NCBI RefSeq assembly: GCF_000378105.1
Contig: NZ_KB899253.1
Span: 110,051 to 174,050, forward strand
Source of the DNA: Rubritalea marina DSM 17716
Lineage (GTDB): Bacteria > Verrucomicrobiota > Verrucomicrobiia > Verrucomicrobiales > Akkermansiaceae
Reading direction: 5' to 3'
Length of the DNA: 64,000 bases
Shown in pieces: positions 18,401 through 26,023 of the stretch; within the stretch, counting starts at the first letter, position 1; every line of letters starts with the position of its first letter. The position numbers and the translations under genes were made by a program. The notes below the pieces were generated by a model. It searched no databases and was not told where the DNA came from. It worked only from the letters and a program-made list of their open reading frames with translations.

Positions 18401-21362
18401 TGGTGAAACTCGAAAGATCGAATGTGCCTTTGTAGCGTTGAGCACCGGTTGTGCCGCTTAGAATGACTGCGGCTTCATCGCGATAGCCGGCTGTGTTGGG
18501 GAAGACGCCATTGGGCTGTCCTAGGTTGTAGGGCACCATGGTGCTGGTGGTGGTGTACCAAGCGTTTCCATTCGGGGCGCCGAGGTTCATGACCCAGGTG
18601 CTGGCAGTGGAGTTCACATCCTCCAACCCCCAGATATGGACGTAGAGGAATTCAGCTGCATCTGCGGTGTCGTAGTCGAAGCTCAGCTCGAATTGCTGCG
18701 CATCATGGGGGAGTGTGCTGAGGTCGATGCTCAGTGCCACTGGGCCTTCGCCTACATTGTCGTTGCTGGTGCTTGTGTTGCTTAAAACTCCGTCTTGTAG
18801 AGTCCAAGCACTGGCGCTGGACTTGCGGAAGCCAAAGTCATCGCGGTTCAATCCACCATTGGTGAGGCTAGCGATGGCGCTTCCCTCAAGGATGCTTTCG
18901 CGGGATAGGACACGCACCCGCCATGCGGCATCGAGATCGTGGTTGGGGCGTGGAATGTTGAAGACGTAATCGCTGGTGCCATCGGGGTTGTCCACCGCTT
19001 GGTAGTACTTGTTGGTCTCGAGTGGTACATTCTCGAGCTCAGTCCACTGGCCGTCGTTCCAGCGTTGCACGGTGAGCTCCTGACCTGCATGTGCTTGCTT
19101 CAAGGTAAGGGGAACGTGGCCGATGCCTCCGCCTTGGATGGTGAAGTCGGCGATTACTTCACCGGTATTTTCAGCCAAAATCTCAAGTGGATAGCTGCGT
19201 AGGATACTGCCTTTTTCGGCAATCACATCCATCAAGACGTTGTGTTTGTATTCATCTCTCACCATTTCCCAGGCGGAGGTGCCGTAGTCGTCGAGGCGGT
19301 TGACTAATTCAGTATCATCGCCCCAGTAGCTGCTAGATTGTTTTGGAGGCATGACGAACTCGATCTCACCGGTGACGATGTCGCCAGCGCTATAGGAGTT
19401 CTGAACTGAGGAGGAGCTAAAGTCGAATACCATGTCATTGTTGACTCCATAGGTGTGGACGTAGAGTGGCATCGGGCTGCCATTGAGGTTTGAAGATAGT
19501 GGGATGATGCCTCGCAGTGCATGCGCTGTTTCAAAGCCACCGAGTTCATCATCGATGCTCAGCCACTTTCCATCCATGAGGATTGGTGAGCCTTTGTAGG
19601 TGTCGCCACCTGTGTCGATGGTACCTGTGTTCACAGCTCCTTCTTCACCACCTATGTAGTAGTTGGTGTAGGTGGCGGAGTTGTAGTAATCGCTTTCCAT
19701 TTGGTAGAAAACGAGGCGCTCAGGATTGATGACATCCTGAAGAAACTCGTACTTGTAGTCGTGGAATCTGCGGTGGTAGTCGTTGGTGCTGGCGGCGCTG
19801 GCGCGATAGGTGAAACGGATTTTGTCGTCATCTGTCACGCCAGTGTAGAAGACCTCTGACATGTTTGGTCCTGTCCAGTGGTAGCAGGTTTTCATGCGTT
19901 TGCCCCAGCGGTATGTGTCGTTGCTATCTCGGTAGATGAGGAAGTCGCCTCCACCCACGTTTTCGGTCCAGTTGTGTGTGACGCCGGCGCTATTGGTATT
20001 GTAGGAGTTGGTGAATGTTGGGCGGACATCATCGAGGAAGGCTCCACCGAGGTGCTGGGTGGGATCGTAACAAAACGACTCACCCCAAGCGCCCATAGCG
20101 CTCTCGTCCCATTGCCAATTGCCTCCATAGCCGATGAGTGAGAGTTGGGAATGTGAAATCGTACCAGCATTTCCCCAGTAGCCAAAGGCCACACGAAGCT
20201 TGAAGCGGCGGGTCTCATTCGGTGCCAGAGTCACCATTGTTGAACCGCGCAGCCACGAGCCATCATGCACGATGGGCGTGTAGACCCCGTCGACCAAGTC
20301 GCGGTGCCAGTTCTTTGAAACCTGTACCGGAATGCCGATTGGTCGCCCATCTACTTCATCACAAAGCACCATGGTGGTGCCTGTGATGGCACGCGGGATC
20401 ACTTGATCAAAGACGAGTGGGATGTTCTCGGTGGTGCTATTGGGGTTGGTGACTTCGATGACAAATTCATCGACACGCTCCTTCTCGGCGGCGTGGTTGA
20501 TGTGAGCGCTGGGGACTTCGATTTGGATTGCTCCGGTGTCAGGGTTGTAGGTGGTGTCGAGGCTGCTATTGTCTTGGAGGTTCTTGGTGTCCGTGATGTA
20601 TGTCACCGGGTTGAGATCGGCGAGTTTGAGGTCGTCTTGTGGCTTGATCGTGAGGTTCACGATGTTGTCCAAACTGTCTGCGAGGTGTGCTTGGCCGTCT
20701 GGTGAGACGACCATGATCGTCGCACGTGTGATCGGGTTGCTGGTCTCTGAGGTGAAGTCTAGGCTGAAGGTGACGCGGTCTGGCCAGGCACTTATTTCCA
20801 GACGACATTCGTCGTCAACGCTGAGGATATTGCCATTGGCATCCTCAAATTCGAGACCAAGGTGGTCAACACGCTTGAGGTACTGGCCACTTTCAATCAT
20901 GCGTAGATTGTCAAAGCCTTGGCCGTTAACGATGGCGCGCTTGCAGTCATAGGCTATGCCATCGCGGTACACACGGAGAAGGAAGGTGCTAGCAGGTGTG
21001 TGGGTACTAATATCTTGGTCTAGCGCTGTAAGGTAGTCGCTTCCTGCTAGGCTGTCATAACCCTTCAGAGTCATGTCATCACAGTCTAACATCATGCTGT
21101 AATAGCCTGTCTGAAATACTAGGTCAGGGTTCTGGCGAGCCTGATTATTGGCTTCGCTTTGAGGGCGCCTACTCGAATAACGCGATGGATATCCATTCTC
21201 AAAATAGAGGTAGGAATAGTTGAGGTTTTGATCAGCTCCGATGGCGTCGATGAGCGTGGTGAATCCTAGGAGAATACTGAGTTTTCCTAGATGGAGGAGC
21301 TTGTTTTTTCTGAGGGGGGAGGTAGAAAAATGTCCAAGATTTTGTGCAGGGTCTTTTTTCAT
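15453..21362 (-). CDS. 1969-aa secreted modular protein with three related beta modules
   Basis: A very large exported protein. The signal peptide is long, with a basic N-region and a hydrophobic core around KLSILLGFTTLIDAIGA (27-43). An unrecognised region of about 780 residues (45-825), rich in aromatic and acidic residues, may be an enzymatic or binding domain. Two cassettes of module, fibronectin type III and cadherin/He_PIG-like domain follow: module A 828-1026, Fn3 1030-1117, Ig-like 1118-1209; module B 1214-1417, Fn3 1420-1507, Ig-like 1508-1602. Module C (1605-1824) and a carbohydrate-binding-like beta domain (1828-1969) end it. The Ig-like domains show PAWLNIAADGTLSGVP. It probably acts on or binds extracellular polysaccharide, but this is inference from architecture only. 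No catalytic motif was recognised. Confidence 0.75.
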   Translation of the reverse strand: MKKDPAQNLGHFSTSPLRKNKLLHLGKLSILLGFTTLIDAIGADQNLNYSYLYFENGYPSRYSSRRPQSEANNQARQNPDLVFQTGYYSMMLDCDDMTLKGYDSLAGSDYLTALDQDISTHTPASTFLLRVYRDGIAYDCKRAIVNGQGFDNLRMIESGQYLKRVDHLGLEFEDANGNILSVDDECRLEISAWPDRVTFSLDFTSETSNPITRATIMVVSPDGQAHLADSLDNIVNLTIKPQDDLKLADLNPVTYITDTKNLQDNSSLDTTYNPDTGAIQIEVPSAHINHAAEKERVDEFVIEVTNPNSTTENIPLVFDQVIPRAITGTTMVLCDEVDGRPIGIPVQVSKNWHRDLVDGVYTPIVHDGSWLRGSTMVTLAPNETRRFKLRVAFGYWGNAGTISHSQLSLIGYGGNWQWDESAMGAWGESFCYDPTQHLGGAFLDDVRPTFTNSYNTNSAGVTHNWTENVGGGDFLIYRDSNDTYRWGKRMKTCYHWTGPNMSEVFYTGVTDDDKIRFTYRASAASTNDYHRRFHDYKYEFLQDVINPERLVFYQMESDYYNSATYTNYYIGGEEGAVNTGTIDTGGDTYKGSPILMDGKWLSIDDELGGFETAHALRGIIPLSSNLNGSPMPLYVHTYGVNNDMVFDFSSSSVQNSYSAGDIVTGEIEFVMPPKQSSSYWGDDTELVNRLDDYGTSAWEMVRDEYKHNVLMDVIAEKGSILRSYPLEILAENTGEVIADFTIQGGGIGHVPLTLKQAHAGQELTVQRWNDGQWTELENVPLETNKYYQAVDNPDGTSDYVFNIPRPNHDLDAAWRVRVLSRESILEGSAIASLTNGGLNRDDFGFRKSSASAWTLQDGVLSNTSTSNDNVGEGPVALSIDLSTLPHDAQQFELSFDYDTADAAEFLYVHIWGLEDVNSTASTWVMNLGAPNGNAWYTTTSTMVPYNLGQPNGVFPNTAGYRDEAAVILSGTTGAQRYKGTFDLSSFTTAPNALSGYRNLVIAFAREIGTATTPAVSISNVALSITPRAGTAPTGLVASTGTGQLSLDWADSIDPDWASYTVYRSSQPGSGYQAIATGLTTSQFLDDQSTNTHNYYVITSWDNAGIESNFSNEVYGLINQPPTFPQFLLSSNTGTEGAPYAGTIAGTANDPESDPITYSKASGPAWLNIAADGTLSGVPGIGDGGINSFTVQANSNGGSDTTTLELNVYPITHTLLSPADVVLNPSPYVRLQRNDVGFRHTVGSDWQVNNQTLSNSSNDVSKFGTGAIGAMIDLSSHDSGPQNVITLSFDYTTADPAEELVVHFWGYTDVSSSSNTNTMNTESTYGHVWESSGGALTPYSFGNVDGAFGNGSRDDAIAILSGSTGAQSYSATIDLTNYSTAPNAVNQYDYMAIGFARNVAGATNASVTISNLSITASIKAPNTPSGLTATSGVGAVQLDWADSNDPDFATYSVYRDSGSGFVLLADGLSSSNYSDTSANGSTVYAYQVTSWNTNNVESAVTAAVASAVNQAPSFDYYDPIISTNAKVGNYFSSDLLDGAASDPEDDTISYSKLTGPSWLDIATDGTLTGTPETSDVGNNAFTIQVSALGGTDSITLEIPVQPADYILLSSADMVSMSTDTRLLRDDVDLKKHSQSAWSLSNGVLENTSTATNRPAEGAVAAIINLTGLPNEPHNEIQLSFDYNQGDSAEELYVHLWGYVENATPSAAGTLTMNLASTNGNVWENSDGSSSIGNTGTFDDYNLGGIDGAWDANGASNEGHNKAAAVKLTGSTGAQSYSGSFDLSSFVNAPSLLSDYDYIAIGFARKTNNASTPYLSISNVSLTATIKEVQYAIATTGNATLGSPSGNLGDADISDDAYFSISEAIDNNSSAAEYTWTFTDIPLGQVSFHLEAFHSSNSEGDSFNFAYSIDGSNFISMFSVSKTSDDNTEQTFSLPTGLSGTIHIRATDNNRDSNNTQLDSLFIDSMHIQSQ
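15891..16550 (-). repeat. Module C of the 1969-aa protein
   Basis: Residues 1605-1824, opening LLSSADMV and continuing with RDDVDLKK, SAWSLSNGVLENTS, IQLSFDYNQGDSAEELYVH, LWGY, LTGSTGAQSYSGSFDLSS and LSISNVSLTATI. It is the longest copy, with an insertion of about 15 residues around GNTGTFDDYN. Confidence 0.75.
17112..17723 (-). repeat. Module B of the 1969-aa protein
   Basis: Residues 1214-1417, opening LLSPADVV and continuing with RNDVGFRH, DWQVNNQTLSNSS, ITLSFDYTTADPAEELVVH, FWGY, ILSGSTGAQSYSATIDLTN and VTISNLSITASI. Same order and spacing as modules A and C. Confidence 0.75.
18285..18881 (-). repeat. Module A of the 1969-aa protein
   Basis: Residues 828-1026. Shared landmarks with the two later copies are RDDFGFRK, SAWTLQDGVLSNTS, FELSFDYDTADAAEFLYVH, a W-G pair, ILSGTTGAQRYKGTFDLSS and VSISNVALSIT. 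Similarity is clear at protein level, so this is an old internal duplication rather than a recent DNA repeat. Confidence 0.75.
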
Positions 21363-21664
21363 AATATTCTAACAATGTGTGGATTAGGTCGTCCAGTGGA
21401 TCATTGCTAGAGTGTGATGTACACGTGAAAATATCTTTGGCTGTTTTCAAATTGTGGTGAATATAGTGAAAAATGACAATAGGTGGGAATGTGAGAGGTG
21501 TCCTACAGATTGAGGGTATTTGTTAGGTGTTGTGTCGCATCTGTCACACAGGTGATGGGAGGGGCTCTGCTGATTAATGATCGATTGTTAGTTTCAATAA
21601 ATGCATAGCCTTTGATGTTTTATGAGTATGAATCATGCATTCTATTTGTGAAAGTAATGGGCAC
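21363..21664. other. Gene-free stretch upstream of the 1969-aa gene
   Basis: About 300 bases with no supportable gene on either strand; all frames are short. It should hold the promoter and leader of the large secreted-protein gene, but no convincing -35/-10 pair was identified. Confidence 0.5.
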
Positions 21665-21696
21665 AAAAAAGTCCGGCTGGAAGAACCGAGCCGGAC
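21665..21696 (-). terminator. Intrinsic terminator after the 37-aa peptide gene
   Basis: An 8-bp perfect stem (GTCCGGCT at 21671-21678, AGCCGGAC at 21689-21696) with a 10-base loop. On the minus strand it is followed by six T. A second perfect hairpin (ACTGAGTG 21705-21712, CACTCAGT 21719-21726) lies between it and the peptide gene. Confidence 0.85.
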
Positions 21697-21744
21697 CAAA
21701 TTCGACTGAGTGAAAACTCACTCAGTATGTTAACGATGTGTTAC

Positions 21745-21858
21745 TTAAGCAGCACCCATCATATTGAGTACCTTGTACACGTAGGTGATTGCCATTCCGA
21801 TAAGTGGGAGTAGGAAAAATGTGAGAATAACTGCCTGGATTGTCTTTTTCGCCATCAT
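21745..21858 (-). CDS. 37-aa single-helix membrane peptide
   Basis: A short frame directly after the tsf terminator on the same strand. It encodes MMAKKTIQAVILTFFLLPLI followed by a short polar end with YVYKVLNMMGAA. The features are two lysines, a roughly 16-residue hydrophobic helix and a short tail, typical of a small membrane protein. An intrinsic terminator about 48 bases past its stop supports a real, separate short transcript. No family is recognised. Start may be the first or second Met (21858 or 21855). Confidence 0.6.
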   Translation of the reverse strand: MMAKKTIQAVILTFFLLPLIGMAITYVYKVLNMMGAA

Positions 21859-21890
21859 AATGCTAGAACTGTGGGTAAGTGGTTTCTCGA

Positions 21891-21930
21891 TAAAACAATG
21901 CCCTGCGCTCGATGTCGAGGCAGGGCATTG
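21891..21930 (-). terminator. Intrinsic terminator of the rpsB-tsf operon
   Basis: An 11-bp perfect stem (CAATGCCCTGC at 21896-21906, GCAGGGCATTG at 21920-21930) followed on the minus strand by TTTT. It sits 11 bases past the tsf stop. Confidence 0.87.
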
Positions 21931-21941
21931 AAAAAATGTGC

Positions 21942-22808
21942 TTAGGCACCGATGCTGAAGCGTTCGTAGCGAACAAGCTTGAGTGTGTCACCGAGCTCCT
22001 TGCTCTTAGCTTCGATAAGCTGAGTGATGGAGAGGTCTGGGTCCTTAACAAAGGACTGCTCAAGGAGAACTTGCTCAGAGTAGAACTTATTGATCTTACC
22101 CTTGAGGATGTTGTCGATGATGTTTGCAGGCTTGCCAGCTGCTTCGAGCTGCTTGCGGTTGATTTCGTTTTCTTCCTCAACAGTGGATGCGTCGATGTCA
22201 TCACGTGTGAGGCCAGCAGGGTTAGCTGCTGCAACGTGGAGTGTGATGTCCTTCACTAGCTCCTGGAAGGATGCTTCGGAAGTGGTCTCTGGCTTCTCAG
22301 TAGCTACTTCGATGAGTACACCAACCTTGCCACCCATGTGGATGTAGGATGCTGCGGCACCAGCAGGAACAGCAAAGCGTGAGAGGCGAGAAATCTTGAT
22401 TACTTCGCCGAGTTCCGCGAACTTAGCACCGAGAGCATTTTCAACAGTACCTTCGCCGAAAGTTACGGAGAGGGCTGCATCTGCGTCAGCTGCGTCGCTG
22501 TTTGCAATTGCTTCAACAAGTTCACCAACGAAAGCTTGGAAAGCTTCGTTCTTAGCAACGAAGTCAGTCTCACAGTTAATTTCTGCAAGGACGCCAGTTT
22601 TCGCACAGGAAGAAACGAATGCGGCTACGATACCTTCAGAAGTTTCACGGTCTGCACGGTCGGAGCGCTTAGCTTCGCCCTTTTCGCGAAGAAGCTTTGC
22701 TGCTGCTTCGAAGTCGCCGTTGGTTTCAGTGAGAGCTTTCTTACAAGCCATCATCCCTGCGGATGTGAGCTCACGAAGTTCTTTTACTGCGGATGCTGTG
22801 ATTGCCAT
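21942..22808 (-). CDS. tsf: Translation elongation factor Ts
   Basis: A 288-residue EF-Ts, the guanine nucleotide exchange factor that recycles EF-Tu in the cytoplasm. The N-terminal UBA-like domain shows VKELRELTSAGMMACKKAL, and the core contains the exchange motif CETDFVAKN, with the TDF residues that contact EF-Tu. Two dimerisation-like core subdomains are present, giving normal length for the full-size bacterial form. It follows rpsB on the same strand after 64 bases, the near-universal order, and ends at a strong terminator. Confidence 0.97.
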   Translation of the reverse strand: MAITASAVKELRELTSAGMMACKKALTETNGDFEAAAKLLREKGEAKRSDRADRETSEGIVAAFVSSCAKTGVLAEINCETDFVAKNEAFQAFVGELVEAIANSDAADADAALSVTFGEGTVENALGAKFAELGEVIKISRLSRFAVPAGAAASYIHMGGKVGVLIEVATEKPETTSEASFQELVKDITLHVAAANPAGLTRDDIDASTVEEENEINRKQLEAAGKPANIIDNILKGKINKFYSEQVLLEQSFVKDPDLSITQLIEAKSKELGDTLKLVRYERFSIGA

Positions 22809-22872
22809 AAGATTAATTTGAAATTAGGAATTAAAAATTAGAAATGTTTCTGTGTGACGGTTTCGTCCAGAA

Positions 22873-23556
22873 TTAGCCCTTGGAGCCGACTACGATGGAG
22901 TCAACGAGGTTCTGAAGGAGGACGCGGATTGAGCGGATTGCGTCGTCGTTGCCTGGGATTGGGTAGTCAACTACTGATGGATCCGCATTGGAGTCGACGA
23001 TCGCGATCACAGGGATGTTGAGGCGACGAGCTTCAGCTACTGCGATTGTTTCGCGAGCTGAGTCAACGATAACGATTGCGTCAGGAAGCTTCTCCATGTC
23101 GCGCACACCACAAAGGTTGCGGAAGAGTTTACCACGCTCACGGGCAAGAGCAGCGAGTTCCTTCTTGGACATTGCCTTGTACTCAGGCTGCTTTTCGATG
23201 TCTTCGAGGTACTTAAGACGCTCAACAGAGCGACGGATAGTAGAAAGGTTGGTGAGTGTGCCACCCAACCAACGATGGTTTACGTAGAACTGGCCAGCAG
23301 CTTCGGCAGCTTCTTTCACTGCGTCTTGTGCCTGGCGCTTACAACCTACGAAGAGGATCTTTTTGCCTTTACCAGCGAGTTCTGTGAGGAAGCCAGATGC
23401 CTTATCGAGGTTCTGTACTGTCTTTTCGAGGTCGATGATGTAGATGCCTGCCTTGTCCTTCATGAGGAAAGGCTTCATTTTTGGATTCCACTTGCGTGTC
23501 TGGTGACCATAATGGACTCCAGCGTCTACCATTTCTTGGATGAGTTCGTTAACCAT
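22873..23556 (-). CDS. rpsB: 30S ribosomal protein S2
   Basis: The protein is 227 residues from the Met of [20 protein letters not shown], which is the usual S2 start; a further upstream in-frame Met at 23631 would add 25 atypical residues and is rejected. Conserved segments include [38 protein letters not shown] and PDAIVIVD. It binds the 30S subunit between head and body. It is the first gene of the rpsB-tsf operon, with a promoter visible upstream. Confidence 0.97.
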   Translation of the reverse strand: MVNELIQEMVDAGVHYGHQTRKWNPKMKPFLMKDKAGIYIIDLEKTVQNLDKASGFLTELAGKGKKILFVGCKRQAQDAVKEAAEAAGQFYVNHRWLGGTLTNLSTIRRSVERLKYLEDIEKQPEYKAMSKKELAALARERGKLFRNLCGVRDMEKLPDAIVIVDSARETIAVAEARRLNIPVIAIVDSNADPSVVDYPIPGNDDAIRSIRVLLQNLVDSIVVGSKG

Positions 23557-23676
23557 AATTGTGTGTTGTGTCTGCCCTTGAATCAGGGAAGCTCTGTGTT
23601 GAGTGACTCCGCCGCGGAGGTGATGCTTCATTCGAGTCTCTCGTTGTTGTGCGGCGGCGTGAAACGAAGCGCGCGG

Positions 23677-23705
23677 TTATTAACAGTCGAGGCTGCTTTT
23701 GGCAA
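23677..23705 (-). promoter_or_regulatory. Putative sigma-70 promoter of rpsB
   Basis: On the minus strand a -35-like TTGCCA (23705-23700) and a -10-like TAATAA (23682-23677) are separated by 17 bases, upstream of the S2 start by about 120 bases. The -10 box is imperfect, so this is a plausible but unproven promoter with a long leader where S2 autoregulation could act. Confidence 0.5.
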
Positions 23706-23884
23706 GGAATTGTTTGCGACTTTTTAGCGTCATCTTAGTGTGCTGATTTTAACACTCATCCGCTGGGGGATTGAGGGCAGATAGCGAGGGCTCGATCGTG
23801 GTGTTTTTGAGGAATGGATCCTCGATCTGTTTTATTCATGTTGAATGAATTTCCCTAGAGCTTTCATTTTTGTTAGGTGGGTGC

Positions 23885-24106
23885 ATGATTGAAATAGTAA
23901 ATGGTGGCATGGATGCCGATGGTAAGCACCTCTACAGTCTCTATATTAACAAAAGTGCGGTAGGTCTCGAACGTGAAGTTAAGGTGCGTTTTTTGCACGA
24001 TCGCAGCGAGGGGCTTGCGGCCTGCCTGCGTGCTGCTGCTGAGGCTCTAGATGAACGCGCGCGCCGAGAGGGAAGGGAGATTATAGAGCTGGGTCCTATG
24101 TGCTAG
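23885..24106 (+). CDS. 73-aa hypothetical protein
   Basis: A small soluble protein starting MIEIVNGGMDADGKHLYSLY, with AGGTGG five bases upstream of the ATG as a plausible ribosome site; a TTG at 23870 is a weaker alternative. Beta-strand-like segments (HLYSLYINK, REVKVRFLHD) are followed by an Ala/Arg-rich amphipathic helix (AACLRAAAEALDERARREG). No signal peptide, membrane segment or known motif is seen, and no family is recognised. The regular amphipathic pattern and ribosome site support it as a real gene. Confidence 0.6.
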   Translation: MIEIVNGGMDADGKHLYSLYINKSAVGLEREVKVRFLHDRSEGLAACLRAAAEALDERARREGREIIELGPMC

Positions 24107-24405
24107 GTTGTTAACAACTGGCAGCACATAGTGTTGTTTGAATAGATAGATACAGGATCTCTTGTTGTTAGGTTAGTTGGCTAAATACTTGATACAAGTG
24201 ATCAGGTCCCTGCGTAGGTATGACTCATGATGAGATTGGAATGTTTTAGCGGGCTTGATGATGCAGGTCTGAAGAGCCGTTACTTCCATCATGCCGAGGG
24301 AGGCATCGTTTGAAAAAAGCATGGCAAAAGGTATGGGTTCCTGCGGATGGATGGCCTAAGTAGTGAACTTCTAGCAGATTTAGAAAACAAAAGAAAAAGA
24401 ATAGC
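24107..24405 (+). other. Gene-free interval before the sulfatase gene
   Basis: About 300 bases with only very short frames. One 27-codon plus-strand frame starting MRLECFSGLDD and another short frame after it have no supporting signals and are not called. The interval presumably carries the sulfatase promoter, but no clear boxes were found. Confidence 0.4.
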
Positions 24406-25818
24406 ATGAGTAGTATAAACAAGGTCATCGGAGCAATGTTGCTCAGCGCATGCAGTCTCTTTGCTGAGGCAGTTGAGCGCCCCAATATCATCATCGTCCT
24501 AAATGACGATCAAGGGTACCAAGATTTAGGTTGTTATGGATCACCAGATATCAAGACGCCGCACATCGATGGTATGGCGGATAAGGGGATGAAGTTTACA
24601 AGTTTCATGGTGTCTTCGCCTGTATGCACAGCTTCACGTGCGTCATTTCTAACTGGTTGCTACCCCAACCGCTTAGGAATCCGGAGTGTGTTGTTTCCTA
24701 GCCGTGGGTGGGGTGGTTTGTCGCCCGAGCATGTGACGATCGCCGAAGTGCTGAAGACTGTTGGATACAAAACTAAGGCTGTTGGGAAGTGGCACCTGGG
24801 TGATGAACCAGAATATCTGCCAACGAATCAAGGTTTTGATTCATACTACGGTATCCCATACAGCAACGATATGTTTCCTGCTAGGAACATGAAATATGCC
24901 GAGGATTGTCATTTTCGAGAGGGAATCAGTCTCGAAGCAATCCATGAAGCTTTTGCCAATGATCGAGGCGGTAAGGGGCGCGTGATGAAAGACAAAGTGC
25001 CGCTGATGCGTGGCGAGGAGTGTGTCGAGTTTCCTGCTGATCAGGCTACGATTACCCGACGTTTTGCCGACGAGAGCGTGGCGTTCATCTCAGAGAGCGT
25101 GAAGGAAGGGAAGCCATTCTTTCTTTATCTCGCGAACTCGATGCCCCACACCCCCTTATTTGCTTCTGAAGACTTTTTGGGCAAAAGCGAGCGGGGCCTC
25201 TATGGCGATGTGATTGAGGAAATGGACCACAATGTTGGGCGTCTCCTCAGCAAACTCCAGGATTTGGGTATCGAAGATAACACTATCGTGATTGTGACAT
25301 CCGATAACGGCCCTTGGCTAGTGAAGGAAGAGGAAGGAGGCAGTGCGCTGCCATTTTTTGAGGGGAAGATGACTTACTTCGAAGGTGGTCAGCGCGTGCC
25401 ATGTGTGATGCAGTGGCCCGGGCGTATTCCTGCTGGATCGACATGCGATGCACTCGCCCTCTCGATGGATTTACTGCCGACCTTTGCCCATGTCACAGGG
25501 GCTGCATTGCCGACGGTGCTGCCTCTAGATGGTAAGAGTATTCTGGAGCTGCTGACTGGTAAAGAAGGGGCGACCTCGCCACATGAATATTTTTTCTATG
25601 GGCAGCACGCTGTGCGGCACGGTGACTGGAAGTATCACTCGCGTGAGGTCTTTAAGGTCAAGCACAGCGCCCGAGATCACACTGGGCCAACACTTTACAA
25701 CTTAAAGCATGACGCCGGCGAGAGTAAGAATGTGATTGATGAATATCCAGAGATTGCCGCTCGTTTAGCCAAGGTGTTGGAGTCAAATCCAAATAAAAGA
25801 AAGGCGCACAAACCATAG
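24406..25818 (+). CDS. Secreted type I sulfatase
   Basis: A 470-residue formylglycine-dependent sulfatase with a signal peptide (1-about 20, ending SLFAEA). The active-site signature CTASR starts at Cys74, which an anaerobic or FGE-type enzyme would convert to formylglycine. Metal ligands are expected at D34-D35 (LNDDQG) and in the later TSDNGPW motif. KAVGKWHLG is the second family signature. The enzyme probably removes sulfate esters from polysaccharides in the periplasm or outside the cell; the substrate subfamily cannot be assigned by eye. No maturase gene is adjacent. It is separated from its neighbours by a 300-base gap upstream. Confidence 0.93.
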   Translation: MSSINKVIGAMLLSACSLFAEAVERPNIIIVLNDDQGYQDLGCYGSPDIKTPHIDGMADKGMKFTSFMVSSPVCTASRASFLTGCYPNRLGIRSVLFPSRGWGGLSPEHVTIAEVLKTVGYKTKAVGKWHLGDEPEYLPTNQGFDSYYGIPYSNDMFPARNMKYAEDCHFREGISLEAIHEAFANDRGGKGRVMKDKVPLMRGEECVEFPADQATITRRFADESVAFISESVKEGKPFFLYLANSMPHTPLFASEDFLGKSERGLYGDVIEEMDHNVGRLLSKLQDLGIEDNTIVIVTSDNGPWLVKEEEGGSALPFFEGKMTYFEGGQRVPCVMQWPGRIPAGSTCDALALSMDLLPTFAHVTGAALPTVLPLDGKSILELLTGKEGATSPHEYFFYGQHAVRHGDWKYHSREVFKVKHSARDHTGPTLYNLKHDAGESKNVIDEYPEIAARLAKVLESNPNKRKAHKP

Positions 25819-25827
25819 TGTGCGCCT
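25790..25827 (-). terminator. Hairpin terminator between sulfatase and AGCS symporter genes
   Basis: A 9-bp perfect stem (AGGCGCACA at 25802-25810, TGTGCGCCT at 25819-25827) overlaps the sulfatase stop codon. The minus side is followed by a T-rich run (TTTCTTTTATTT), so it best suits the leftward symporter transcript, about 200 bases past its stop. Confidence 0.65.
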
Positions 25828-26023
25828 CGCCCCGCGGTGACTTAGTCAACTGGTGATGGGGCTCTAGCTAGCCAAGAGTATGCTGAAAAGGTACCCTCTA
25901 TATGGGCATTGTGGATCGCTACTGATGAGTTTACGTCATCGAGCTGTTGCGAAGTTGGCGACTCTATGAGCTAGAGTGTTTCAGAGGCACTTTCTATGGC
26001 GCTAATCGCTGTACCATGGTGCT

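Noticed and set aside
21705..21726. Perfect hairpin ACTGAGTG/CACTCAGT as a second terminator or element
   Set aside because: No T run follows on either strand, so it is only noted with the neighbouring terminator.
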